From positions 1 through 64,000 of the forward strand of contig NZ_SRYB01000006.1 of the NCBI RefSeq assembly GCF_004793975.1: a DNA stretch of 64,000 nucleotides. Direction: 5' to 3'. The position numbers were made by a program, and so were the translations under genes. Under the pieces are notes generated by a model that saw only the letters and a program-made list of their open reading frames with translations, was not told the DNA's origin and searched no databases. Positions within the stretch are counted from its first letter, which is position 1. Every line of letters starts with the position of its first letter. This document shows positions 25,362-33,736 of the stretch, piece by piece. This DNA comes from Lepagella muris. Its GTDB lineage: Bacteria > Bacteroidota > Bacteroidia > Bacteroidales > Muribaculaceae.

Positions 25362-28358
25362 TCACTTTCGCAATATGATACGATTCTTTCCGATGTTAAG
25401 CCGATGTTTTGTGCCGTCGGGTGCGACAAAACACGACTCGATCGGCACCTCCACCTCATATCTCACCTTATCCCCCTCAATCTTCCAGCCACTTTTCACC
25501 AATCCCCATGGCGTCTCCAGCTCACCATTGGCATAAGAGAGGGCACCCGTAATGTCAGGATCTGGAGCTACCGTAATGCCATTATCATCATATTTTATGC
25601 CGAGACAGCGGGTAAGCAGCCAGTTGCCGACAGAGCCGAATGAATAATGGTTGAATGAATTCATACTGTTGTTTGCTCCGAATCCATCTGTATGTGTATA
25701 AGAATCCAGTCGCTCCCATACAGAGGTCGCCCCCTGAGTCACAGGATATAGCCACGACGGATATTCCTTATTGGCAAGTATCCGGTATGCCACATCACCC
25801 CTTCCTATCCGGCTCAATGCCTCCTGAATCCATGCCGTGCCTATGAACCCTGTCATAAGGGAATACGGAGGACACACCTTCCCGTTATCGGCAATATTCT
25901 CACGCGTGATGGTGGCAATAAAATTGTCGGCGAATGTAGGATCATCCATGATGCCCATAGCTATGGGGAGAGCGTATGATGCCTGTGTATCGACAAACCT
26001 ACCCTCCCTCTCCGGGTCAAACGAAGAGAAACGTGTCTTCTTCGTAGCCGGATCCACATACACCTTTTTGAAAAACTCCCTGCGTTCATCCCCTTTATTC
26101 TTATAAAAGGCTGCATCCGTATCATTACCGACCACCTTCGCAAGATAAGTCATTATGTCAAGGTCATATATAAGATAACATTCCCAAAGGAGCGACTTGT
26201 CATTCTTATCATATTCCGGACTAAGCCAATCGCCCAAGTCTCCCCAAGCCCTGTCCTGCACCATAACCCCAGTCTGCGGATCAATAGTCTTATCAAAGAC
26301 GTAATCCATATATCGTTTCATCGCCGGATAATGCTCCCTCACTAAAGTAGTGTCGCCATATTGCAGGAAATGCTCGTATGGCACGGTGATGCCTGCACTA
26401 CCCCAGAGGAACCCTCCGAACCCCACTCCGGTAGGAGCCACATCGGGAAATTTACCTTCCGGCGTCTGGCAATCGCGCACAGACTGAAGATATTGACGCA
26501 GAATTGCCGAGACATCGGCAATCTTTGTGGCGGTAGGGGCATATACGGAGATATCCCCCATCCATCCGAGCCGCTCATTACGCTGAGGGCAATCGGTAGG
26601 TATGGATATGAAATTGGAGCGTGTTGACCATAATATATTTTTCCACAGTCGGTTGACAAGTGTATCCGAGCATTCAAACGATGCCTTAAACTTATCAATT
26701 GAACTTAACGCCACTGCCTTCACATCCTCTACCGGGAGAGGTTTGTCTATTCCAGTGATCTCGACATACCTGAAACCATGCAACGTGAAACGTGGAGAGA
26801 AATATTCCTCTTCCTCTCCGGCAGCCACGTATACATCCTTGTTCATTGCCGCCCTGATATTCTCGGTCATTATCATACCTCTGTTGGCACCATACCGCTC
26901 CATATCGGGATAGAGCACCTCCGCATATCTCATGGCTACTTCCGTACCCCGTTTCTGACCCGACAGACGCAGAAGAGGCACTCCGGCAAAATTCTGTCCG
27001 AAATCATAGATGAAGACACCCTTCCTCGGCTCCACGACAGAGACGGCGGTCAATGTGTCGGCAGCCACAACCTTATCTCCGTAATCCCTACGGATGACCA
27101 CGTTATCCCAGCCTCCGGGGAATGGATAAGTGGTGGAGTCGCAACCGACCCTCTCTGCCGGATGCCAGGTCATATCCGACGCTCGGCGCGTGGCATCATA
27201 TATCTCTCCGTTGAAAAAACTTCCAACCACGTTTGCGCCATCTGCACAATATTCCCATGTGGACGGCAATGTCGGGTAGCATAAGACGGTTCCATCCGTA
27301 TATTCCACCGTCACACAAGCAAGCAAGGATTGCCTGTCGCCATAGAAATTCCACATCTCCCCCATAAAAGTGGCAGGACCGCTCCACCATCCCTCCCCCA
27401 TGCTTACATCCAGCGTATTATTCGCTTCCGTAAGGTAAGGGGTTATGTCAAAGGTATTAAAGAGATGTGTCTTGTTGTATTGTGTGGATCCGGGATAGAA
27501 ATATCCTTCGGTCACACGTTTGCCATTCACCTTCAAATCATATATACCTCTGGCTGTCACATCAATTCTCGCGGACTTCACATCACGCTTACCGTCAACC
27601 GGTATATTAGTGCGAAGTTGCGGCATTGACCTCTCCGGGAGATTTATCCTCCCTGTGACGGCATGAGCGGCAGAATCGGCGAACAATACGTTGGAAGGTT
27701 CCCGGAAATTGCGTACTTTCAAGTTTGAGATTACGGCATTACCGGAAATATCCACCCCCATTTCCGCCAATACCGGGAACGCCAGCCAGTCGCCTCCATT
27801 CCCGATAGGATTTATCCCTATATAGCACACCTTCTTCCCATTGACAAATATATCCGTATGTCCAAGATTAGATGCAATGCTGACATGATTGGATTTTCCC
27901 CAGACATCTCCACACTGATACACCCCCAATGGTTTGCTCTTGCTGTCAGCCGGATGATACCCATAACGGAACACTCGTATCTCTCCCGAATGACTGAATT
28001 CTATCTTTATGGCGGATTCATCACGAGGAGCAGCGATATTGTATATGTTAAGGTCAACATTCATCAGACGTGGGTCGTTCATGCCGTAAAGTATTGCAGC
28101 CGAACCACCGGCATCCACCTCTATATCAAAATCAATCTTAAACACAGAAAGATAATCCGGATATAGCGGTATGTCATCGGAAGCTGTCCCGATCCATTCG
28201 GCTCCCATAAAAACGTCACGCTCTCTATCAGTTGCCTCATGCTCCCCTTTAACCAAGCTTCCCGAACCTGCATACACACCCACCGGCATAAATGCAAGCA
28301 TCGTAAAAGCCGCTATTCCCATCCGTGATATTAAATTTCGTCTCAAGGTTAAGTTCAT
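25362..28358 (-). CDS. Alpha-L-rhamnosidase, GH78
   Basis: 998 aa. A signal peptide (about 1-30, ending VGVYAGS) sends it to the periplasm or surface. A non-catalytic sheet domain comes first, then the rhamnosidase N domain (SARIDVTARGIYDLKVNGKR), the concanavalin-like part (VVEPRKGVFIYDFGQNFAGV) and the (alpha/alpha)6 catalytic barrel with PTDCPQRNERLGWMGD. In GH78 the acids of this motif and of a later Glu act by inversion. It removes terminal L-rhamnose, for example from rhamnogalacturonan or plant glycosides. The leader contains one arm of a 140-bp inverted repeat. No SusCD pair is adjacent. Confidence 0.95.
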   Translation of the reverse strand: MNLTLRRNLISRMGIAAFTMLAFMPVGVYAGSGSLVKGEHEATDRERDVFMGAEWIGTASDDIPLYPDYLSVFKIDFDIEVDAGGSAAILYGMNDPRLMNVDLNIYNIAAPRDESAIKIEFSHSGEIRVFRYGYHPADSKSKPLGVYQCGDVWGKSNHVSIASNLGHTDIFVNGKKVCYIGINPIGNGGDWLAFPVLAEMGVDISGNAVISNLKVRNFREPSNVLFADSAAHAVTGRINLPERSMPQLRTNIPVDGKRDVKSARIDVTARGIYDLKVNGKRVTEGYFYPGSTQYNKTHLFNTFDITPYLTEANNTLDVSMGEGWWSGPATFMGEMWNFYGDRQSLLACVTVEYTDGTVLCYPTLPSTWEYCADGANVVGSFFNGEIYDATRRASDMTWHPAERVGCDSTTYPFPGGWDNVVIRRDYGDKVVAADTLTAVSVVEPRKGVFIYDFGQNFAGVPLLRLSGQKRGTEVAMRYAEVLYPDMERYGANRGMIMTENIRAAMNKDVYVAAGEEEEYFSPRFTLHGFRYVEITGIDKPLPVEDVKAVALSSIDKFKASFECSDTLVNRLWKNILWSTRSNFISIPTDCPQRNERLGWMGDISVYAPTATKIADVSAILRQYLQSVRDCQTPEGKFPDVAPTGVGFGGFLWGSAGITVPYEHFLQYGDTTLVREHYPAMKRYMDYVFDKTIDPQTGVMVQDRAWGDLGDWLSPEYDKNDKSLLWECYLIYDLDIMTYLAKVVGNDTDAAFYKNKGDERREFFKKVYVDPATKKTRFSSFDPEREGRFVDTQASYALPIAMGIMDDPTFADNFIATITRENIADNGKVCPPYSLMTGFIGTAWIQEALSRIGRGDVAYRILANKEYPSWLYPVTQGATSVWERLDSYTHTDGFGANNSMNSFNHYSFGSVGNWLLTRCLGIKYDDNGITVAPDPDITGALSYANGELETPWGLVKSGWKIEGDKVRYEVEVPIESCFVAPDGTKHRLNIGKNRIILRK

Positions 28359-28373
28359 AATGTCGTTAATTTA

Positions 28374-28410
28374 TTTAAGTTTCGCAAGTTTTCCAACTTG
28401 CTTCACTTAA
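28374..28410 (-). promoter_or_regulatory. Hairpin in the leader of the GH78 gene
   Basis: GCAAGTT and AACTTGC enclose a TTCC loop, extended by AAGT/ACTT outside a mismatch. It lies 16-50 bp before the start codon, in the transcribed leader if the box at 28574-28581 is used. It may tune translation. Confidence 0.35.
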
Positions 28411-28550
28411 ATGGTTTAAGGTTTAATGTTTATGGTTTATGATCATTAAATTTTGTATAATGAAAAGATTCGTGGATTTTCGTGAATCTTAAACCTTAAA
28501 CTATAAACTTTAAACCACTGAAGTGCAGCTTGCGAAACTTCAGTTAATTT
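28407..28550 (-). repeat. Left arm of 140-bp inverted repeat
   Basis: The reverse complement of this stretch matches 30422-30566 with about three mismatches over some 139 bp. The arm contains its own hairpin (CTGAAGT, ACTTCAG) and runs of TTTAAGGTTTAA type. No coding frame crosses it. Confidence 0.9.
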
Positions 28551-28573
28551 ACACATATCCTTCTAAAACATCC

Positions 28574-28581
28574 CAAAGTTA
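28574..28581 (-). promoter_or_regulatory. Probable promoter box for GH78 gene
   Basis: TAACTTTG on the minus strand. Its leader of about 210 nt would carry the whole inverted-repeat arm. The -33 side is weak. Confidence 0.4.
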
Positions 28582-28597
28582 CAACATTTTAACTGAA

Positions 28598-28629
28598 TTT
28601 GTGCAACAAAAAAATAAATTATAACTTTG
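28598..28629 (+). promoter_or_regulatory. Promoter of the 81-aa membrane protein gene
   Basis: TTTG (28598-28601), 20 bp, TAACTTTG (28622-28629). It points away from the GH78 promoter, and the two boxes are only 40 bp apart. Confidence 0.65.
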
Positions 28630-28648
28630 CATACGGTTCAGCCCCCAT

Positions 28649-28699
28649 CCCCGTAAAGGGGGAGTTGATGTGCGAATCTTTAACTCCCCCTTTACGGGG
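28649..28699. repeat. 18-bp perfect hairpin in 5' leader
   Basis: CCCCGTAAAGGGGGAGTT (28649-28666) pairs exactly with 28682-28699 over a 15-nt loop, inside the leader of the 81-aa gene. Its right arm, with the following GGGGGGTTGG, is the same word family as the in-frame insert in ugd at 60355-60385. Confidence 0.75.
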
Positions 28700-28734
28700 T
28701 GGGGGGTTGGTATGTCATTTCAATCCCACACACT

Positions 28735-28980
28735 ATGATCATCGCAAATTTAATCCTAACAATCATCAGCACGATTGTGCTACTCTTCTGCGGAAAATTC
28801 CGTATGTCGTGGAAAGCACAGAATAACATACGTCTTATCTCGACCATCATATTGACCGTCACCATGATTGACCTGCTGCAAAACCCTCTCGGTCTCTCAT
28901 GGCTCCTGTCATTATGTATCGCTGTCGCCTTCATCACCCTCCTCTATTTCATCACCAAATGGCTCCGCCTCTACAACTAA
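28735..28980 (+). CDS. Small membrane protein, function unknown
   Basis: 81 aa from the ATG at 28735 (MIIANLILTI). Three hydrophobic stretches: about 2-18, 27-45 and 52-72, with a short basic end KWLRLYN. The promoter and leader are well formed, so I take it as a real gene. No family is recognised. A relic of a second copy (TKWLRLYN plus stop) survives at 33611-33637. In both places it is next to a decayed DUF4143 ATPase, so the two may have travelled together. Confidence 0.6.
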   Translation: MIIANLILTIISTIVLLFCGKFRMSWKAQNNIRLISTIILTVTMIDLLQNPLGLSWLLSLCIAVAFITLLYFITKWLRLYN

Positions 28981-28984
28981 ATGA

Positions 28985-29060
28985 ACCTCACGGCTCATAA
29001 AAGGCACATCCTTTCCACAATCAAGTAATCTATTAATTCTTAATAAGAAAGCAACCATTT
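28985..29060 (-). pseudogene. Remnant of DUF4143 ATPase start region
   Basis: Minus strand downstream of the 33-bp repeats. AAGAATTAATAGATTACTTG aligns with AAGAATAAGCAGATTGCTCA of the 33.5-kb relic, and the following TTGTGGAAAG with TTATGGAAAG. That relic's frame KNKQIAQLWKEE resembles the opening of DUF4143 ATPases. Only this short piece remains, joined to the 3' end of the convergent membrane-protein gene. The call depends on the 33.5-kb relic and on the shared repeats. Confidence 0.5.
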
Positions 29061-29147
29061 TGACGGAAACTCCAAAATGTTTTAGCCCGAAAATGACGGA
29101 AACTCCAAAATGTTTTGAGCCGAAAATGACGAAAACTCCAAAATGTT
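29061..29147 (-). repeat. 33-bp repeats (2.6 copies) without an intact gene
   Basis: Copies begin at 29061, 29094 and 29127. The minus sense contains ACATTTTGGAGTTTCCGTCA. A TTTG within the copy nearest the relic start lies 19 bp from a decayed -7 (TGCTTTCT). At the sister locus 33549 the same spacing leads to TACTTTTA. It thus looks like the promoter repeat of a lost ATPase gene. Confidence 0.9.
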
Positions 29148-29281
29148 ACCGCTAAGATAACACCAACACTACGGTCACATTTCATGATATGGAATCAAAC
29201 GGCCTCTACATTTCGGATATTATCAGGCGGGCTTCCCTCTTCATGTCGGATGTGGCGGGTGTCGTATTGAATATCTGTTTT
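29148..29281. other. Short gap without gene
   Basis: About 130 bp between solo repeats and the end of the frameshifted propeller gene. I see no frame, hairpin or promoter worth naming. Confidence 0.5.
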
Positions 29282-30317
29282 TCATTTGAGATGCAGGAAT
29301 TGAAGACGTGGATTTGCCTCAGGATTTTCTTCTGAAACAACCATTACGAATGAATTGTCAATGCATACAGGCAGTCCTATTCCGTTAACACCATCGATAT
29401 CATTTTTCAAGTATCTGACAACTTCAGGATTAGTGCCGGTCTTATCCCAGAATATATGCCTGACCTCGCCATCCATCCAGAAATACATGAAAAACCAACG
29501 TCTGCTGTTATGGAAGACCACACGATCTATGTATTCAGTTGCTTTCATTCGATCCTTCCCTATCTCTTGAATCTGCCAAGAGGTGGGTGACGGTTCGACA
29601 ATAAAATCCACAACAGATGTGAGATTGTTTCCATTCCATAAGCCTGTTTTCATAAGGTCGGGTCATGATGCTCATGATTCCATCGTCATAGAAAAATAAC
29701 CACGGCTTATTAGTAGGCAGACCATTGCTGCATCCTTCAAGTTTTCTGATCTCTCCGGATGATGTGGATGCAAGATATATTCCTGCATTGTCTGAAGCAT
29801 CATTGTAATTAGCGGTCAGATATGTGTTATTCCCAAGGTATACAATATCATCGGCATATCCTACGGAATCTTTACCAATGAATTTGTTATCATACGAATA
29901 TCTCAGCACAGCGCACCCGGTGTGGTCGAGTATAAGGATGTTTTCCGCTTCTTTGTCAACATCAATTTGGGCGGCACGTATATATTCTCCGGCTCCTAAT
30001 CCTCGGCTACCTATATCATGTATGTAACTGCCGATGCTGTCAAACAGCATCACGCGTTGTGAAAGATCGTCAAGAACCACGATTTGCCCGTCAGCAATGC
30101 GTATGTTGGATATTGTGCCGATTATGCAGTTGTCGGATGTTTCAAGATCGACATACGTGATGGAGTCGACAAATTCCGAATAAGGTATTGAATCACGAGC
30201 AACCTTCCTTAGATTCAGGGGTATGGATGTACAGTCGGATCTCTTTTCAGAGCATCCGACCAATACAATAGCCAACGATAGAAAAAGAGGGATTGCCACC
30301 TTTAAAGTTGTTTTCAT
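29282..30317 (-). pseudogene. Frameshifted 6-bladed beta-propeller lipoprotein
   Basis: Start at the ATG at 30317, with signal peptide and lipobox VLVGC. The first part (to SIMTRPYENRL) continues in another frame as WNGNNLTSVVDFIVEP to the stop at 29282. One extra base near 29635-29645 (or two lost) explains the break, and no slippery site is evident. Joined, the protein would be about 345 aa, the same size as its two upstream neighbours. SITYVDLET and ADGQIVVLDDLSQRVMLFD are typical of the 6-bladed propeller lipoproteins of Bacteroidales. Real decay and sequencing error are both possible. Confidence 0.8.
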
Positions 30318-30366
30318 TGTGGTTATTTTTTTGATGGTTTCAATGTATTTTGTATCCATTGTATAC

Positions 30367-30382
30367 CATTTCAACTGAGTCA
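30367..30382 (-). repeat. 16-bp word shared by two propeller gene leaders
   Basis: CATTTCAACTGAGTCA occurs here, 50 bp before the ATG at 30317, and again at 31865-31880, 95 bp before the ATG at 31770. It may be a regulatory site or a trace of duplication of the propeller genes. Confidence 0.5.
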
Positions 30383-30421
30383 GTACATAGCCGAAGAATT
30401 TATATCTATATGTCCTATTTG

Positions 30422-30566
30422 TTAAATAACTGAAGTTTCGCAAGCTGCACTTCAGGGGTTTAAAGTTTATAGTTTAAGGTTTAAGATTCACAAAAATCCA
30501 CGAATCTTTTCATTATACAAAATTTAATGATCATAAACCATAAACATTAAACATTAAACCATTTAA
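30422..30566 (+). repeat. Right arm of 140-bp inverted repeat
   Basis: Inverse copy of 28407-28550 with about three differences (for example CTTCAGGGG for CTTCAGTGG). It lies about 105 bp upstream of the frameshifted propeller gene and 50 bp past the stop of the next one. Confidence 0.9.
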
Positions 30567-30615
30567 GGTTTTGAGATACACATGAAATATGTCGTTCCGG
30601 AGGTAATCTCGATAT

Positions 30616-31770
30616 CTAAAGCGACTGCTTGTTTAGCCGATAAAAGACTAATACCGGATTTGAATCCGACTCGAGCTGTTGCGAAATTTCGTTGATTACA
30701 GGATATTCCGACAGACCATTTTTCCCAGATGCGATTGATTTCACAACCGGGGCAGGCACGATGCTAAGTATGCTGTCGGATGGTGAAGAAGTGTATAATC
30801 CGTAAAAAGAAATAGGCAGTCCGTTTGAATCAATTGTGGCAGCTCCGTTAAGATATATCTTCCCTTGCAGAGAGCAGAGCACGCTTTTTATCCTGTTGTC
30901 AAAATAGGAAAAGAAAAGTAAGTCGCCATAGATATAAGCAGCATGAAATACCTTTGCGACATTAGATTTCAGAATACGATCAACCTCTTGGGCTTCCGTA
31001 TCCGCTCCGATGTGGCGAGTCTCCATTTTTAGATCAACTAATGGTTTGATGTCACCGGAAATGGAATCAATCTCATAGATAGTCTCGTTATATGGGAAAT
31101 AGGTGTAGACTCGATTGCCATTTTTTATGAATTTACCGACTTGTCCGTTTGTAGAGTATGTATGACCGAGCAACGCATCATTAAATCGTACCCGGTTGAT
31201 AACTTTCCCATCGTTTGATATGAAGGAATAGCAGAAATGATCTACAGTGGAGCTGTCGCCATACCCGAATTCGTTATTTAATGCTATACCTGAATCCATC
31301 ACGCATAGCCCTTGCGCGGCATTGGGTAGATCTATCGTGCCGGAATAATTGTTTTGTTTATCATATATTAAGATTTTATTGTCTGAGAGGAGATATAAGA
31401 AATCGTCATGTATGTCGAAATCGGAGAGTGATATATATTCCCCATGACCATGACCAAGGTGACTATAATCTCTGATATATGCTCCGCTTTTGTCAAATGA
31501 GGCAATGTGAGAATTTTCATGCATTATATATAGCGTGTCGTTATCAACATATACCTTGTTAATATTCCCAAGAATTGATTGGTCATCCGTACTAAGGACG
31601 ACATGTCCGGAATATTTGAAAATGGAATCAAATTGTTCAGAAACGTTCTCGTCATTATTTTCAATCTCGACAGTAAATTCGCTAAGTGTCTTTTCGTTTT
31701 TACATGCGTTGTTTAGCAAAACGGCTAAAACCATGATGCCTAAGAATGTGAAAAAAGGGTTACGTCTCAT
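30616..31770 (-). CDS. 6-bladed beta-propeller lipoprotein
   Basis: 384 aa. Signal peptide with lipobox-like LNNAC (Cys23). Blade-like repeats follow: TLYIMHENSHIASFDKSGAY, FLYLLSDNKILIYDKQN and YLNGAATIDSNGLPISFYG. In this family a short amino-terminal strand (FTVEIENNDENVSEQF) precedes the propeller. Roles are unproved; many sit by polysaccharide genes as putative ligand binders. It is the second of three similar leftward genes (31889-33010, this one, 29282-30317). The tail ends NPVLVFYRLNKQ, as does the tail IILFYSIE of the upstream gene. Confidence 0.85.
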   Translation of the reverse strand: MRRNPFFTFLGIMVLAVLLNNACKNEKTLSEFTVEIENNDENVSEQFDSIFKYSGHVVLSTDDQSILGNINKVYVDNDTLYIMHENSHIASFDKSGAYIRDYSHLGHGHGEYISLSDFDIHDDFLYLLSDNKILIYDKQNNYSGTIDLPNAAQGLCVMDSGIALNNEFGYGDSSTVDHFCYSFISNDGKVINRVRFNDALLGHTYSTNGQVGKFIKNGNRVYTYFPYNETIYEIDSISGDIKPLVDLKMETRHIGADTEAQEVDRILKSNVAKVFHAAYIYGDLLFFSYFDNRIKSVLCSLQGKIYLNGAATIDSNGLPISFYGLYTSSPSDSILSIVPAPVVKSIASGKNGLSEYPVINEISQQLESDSNPVLVFYRLNKQSL

Positions 31771-31864
31771 GTGGATGTTTTTGTTTGGTGTGACAAAGAT
31801 TAAATCATTGTTACATAGGGAGATTTGTTGAGAGTTTTTAGTTTATAGACGTTTTAGTGAGTAT

Positions 31865-31880
31865 CATTTCAACTGAGTCA
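31865..31880 (-). repeat. Second copy of 16-bp shared word
   Basis: Identical to 30367-30382 and in the same orientation, between the stop of one propeller gene and the start of the next. Confidence 0.5.
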
Positions 31881-31888
31881 ACTCTTAG

Positions 31889-33010
31889 CTATTCTATTGA
31901 GTAGAATAGGATTATAGGATTGCCGTCTTTGTCAAATGACTGTTTAAGAGTTTTTAGTTTTAAAAGTCCGGCATCACAATTTTCAGCAAACTCCATATTC
32001 TGGAGTTGGAACGGCATCAACATACCTATGAGTGTGTCACCACCTGCGTAACGCATGCCAAACAATTGCATTGAGGCGATTTTTCCGGATTCAGTAAAGA
32101 AATGACGACAAGACAAATCTTTTTTGTTTATAATTGTGCAGTCAAGGTTGCTACATGGTAAGATTATGTGTCCGGACGTTTCAAAGATATCAGTAAACCC
32201 GATGAACATGTTTTTCTGCATAAAATCCATGTATGTCATGATTGAAAAATTATTTATTTCCCCGAGGTTAGCACATACCGTTTCTGATGTGAGGATATCA
32301 TATATGCAGCCGGAGTTGAGTCCATAAACCTTTGGCTCAAATGGAAGGATCCATTTGATAGAATCCTGATAGTGGGAGAAAGGGTGGAACCCGATCCGTT
32401 CCATTGTATTGTCAGTACGCATAGGTGTCTTTGCAACCTCCTGTACTATTTTCTTATTCAAGTCGATCAATGTGAATGCGGTGTTCTGGTCATTATAGAT
32501 ATATTGGCTGGTGAATATTCTGTCTTTATCTACAAAACATCCATCTTGAATATTCATTAAGATGGATTGATCAACCTTGGTTGATGAGATAAACTCGCCA
32601 TTTTGTCGGAAATATATGAATTTGCCGGAATAAGGATCCACCAGTACGACCTTCCCTTCGGGATCAATCATGAAAGTGCCAATGACAATATACTCATTTT
32701 CAGCATTCCCTTTTGCCCCGAACACATGGGAGAATTTTCCATCTTTCGTAAATGCAAAGAGATGTTCCATGTCGGAAATGATGAGTAATGAGTCGGTCAT
32801 CTCAATCTTGTTTATATTTGTCAGGAGACATTCCGGTTTACATTCAAGCTGGAGACATTCGAAGTCGGAAATCAATGATGACAGACATTCCGCTGATACT
32901 TCCGTATCATAGCCGGTCACAGGTGAACCGGCATTTTCATCTGTATTTCTGCATGAAGCTAAACCACATAGAAGCAACGCAGAAAATAAAATATTCTTTA
33001 AATTTGCCAT
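31889..33010 (-). CDS. 6-bladed beta-propeller lipoprotein
   Basis: 373 aa. Signal peptide with lipobox LASC (Cys20). An opening ECLSSLISDFECLQLECKPE leads to KIEMTDSLLIISDMEHLFAF and DGKFSHVFGAKGNAENEY, which is the GxKGxGpxEY turn usual in these propellers. Later blades include KVVLVDPYSGKFIYFRQNGE. First of the three-gene propeller set, with a TAACTTTG promoter box at 33151-33158 and a leader of about 135 nt. Function is unknown. Confidence 0.85.
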   Translation of the reverse strand: MANLKNILFSALLLCGLASCRNTDENAGSPVTGYDTEVSAECLSSLISDFECLQLECKPECLLTNINKIEMTDSLLIISDMEHLFAFTKDGKFSHVFGAKGNAENEYIVIGTFMIDPEGKVVLVDPYSGKFIYFRQNGEFISSTKVDQSILMNIQDGCFVDKDRIFTSQYIYNDQNTAFTLIDLNKKIVQEVAKTPMRTDNTMERIGFHPFSHYQDSIKWILPFEPKVYGLNSGCIYDILTSETVCANLGEINNFSIMTYMDFMQKNMFIGFTDIFETSGHIILPCSNLDCTIINKKDLSCRHFFTESGKIASMQLFGMRYAGGDTLIGMLMPFQLQNMEFAENCDAGLLKLKTLKQSFDKDGNPIILFYSIE

Positions 33011-33150
33011 TGATGAATGATATTGAAATCATAAACAACTATAATTGTCAAAGTATATTGATTTTGATTTTTTCTTATTGAAGTCATTTACATAATGCCA
33101 TTCTAAGAATAACAGAAATTGAGTTTGTCTTACTTAGATAAGTATCGATG

Positions 33151-33158
33151 CAAAGTTA
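33151..33158 (-). promoter_or_regulatory. Promoter box of the propeller gene set
   Basis: TAACTTTG on the minus strand. A matching TTTG is not found at 19-20 bp. It lies between the first propeller gene and the ATPase relic. Confidence 0.4.
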
Positions 33159-33249
33159 GATATAAATCTTCTAAATGATATTTCTTTTTGTCTAAAAGAT
33201 TTTATTATTTGTAACCCTGACTTTCATAATTGTATCAAAATAGTGTCTT

Positions 33250-33540
33250 TTTTGTAACATATTGTTTTTTAAGTATGGTTCAACATGCTTTTGTTTTGGA
33301 ACAATCGCAGTTTTCAGTTTGAACTTCACAATAGTCCTGCCTATAGACCGGCAGACAAATCAAATCTTCCTCACAACGTATGTCTTTTGTGTAAAGAAGA
33401 TAGTGTGACCTTATCCTTGATGAGAATTTTCTACGAAACCATCTGACCATGATTTCCATTCCTTAATCTTGTCGTATATCTTGCATCGGAATATTCCTCT
33501 TTCCATAATTGAGCAATCTGCTTATTCTTAACATAAAAGT
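33250..33540 (-). pseudogene. Internally deleted DUF4143 ATPase relic
   Basis: Read leftward, the amino-terminal piece KNKQIAQLWKEE resembles the first helix of these ATPases. Pieces in shifted frames follow: KEWKSWSDGFVE, RKFSSRIRSHYLLYTKDIRC and EEDLICLPVY. These match the usual carboxyl end of DUF4143 proteins (K.F..KYS.RIG..Y.LYTKDL, then edgi..LPVYM). The intact gene at 46525 ends in ENVTYLPLYMTGLL. So the start and end survive and the ATPase body is gone. Assignment is by eye. Confidence 0.65.
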
Positions 33541-33548
33541 AATCATTT

Positions 33549-33603
33549 TGACGAAAACTCCAAAATGTTTTAGCCCGAAAATGACGGAAACTCCAAAATG
33601 TTG
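33549..33603 (-). repeat. 33-bp repeats (1.7 copies) upstream of the relic
   Basis: Copies start at 33549 and 33582 and are nearly identical to the array at 29061-29147. On the minus strand TTTG, 19 bp, TACTTTTA forms a promoter that points into the relic. Confidence 0.9.
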
Positions 33604-33610
33604 GTTGCAT

Positions 33611-33637
33611 ACCAAATGGCTCCGCCTCTACAATTGA
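33611..33637 (+). pseudogene. Remnant of the 81-aa membrane protein gene end
   Basis: ACCAAATGGCTCCGCCTCTA and the next codons encode TKWLRLYN and a stop, exactly as at 28954-28980, but with a different Asn codon and stop (AAT TGA versus AAC TAA). No more of the gene is left. Confidence 0.7.
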
Positions 33638-33662
33638 CCCGACAACAATCGATAAAAATGAT

Positions 33663-33720
33663 ATAACACAAAGAGTCAAGGATGCGCGTAGGATCGTGCA
33701 TCCTTGACTCTTTGTGTTAT
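33663..33720 (-). terminator. Terminator of the GH51 operon
   Basis: A perfect 23-bp stem (33663-33685 with 33698-33720) and a 12-nt loop, followed on the minus strand by ATCATTTTTATC. It starts 17 bp past the GH51 stop codon. Confidence 0.9.
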
Positions 33721-33736
33721 TGGAGGTTGACTCGGG

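Noticed and set aside
33549..33603. Insertion sequence end
   Set aside because: No transposase or target duplication; the repeats sit as a promoter array of a lost ATPase gene.
33431..33679. 82-codon frame as a gene
   Set aside because: It crosses the repeat array and part of the GH51 terminator. The latter half is better read as an ATPase relic.
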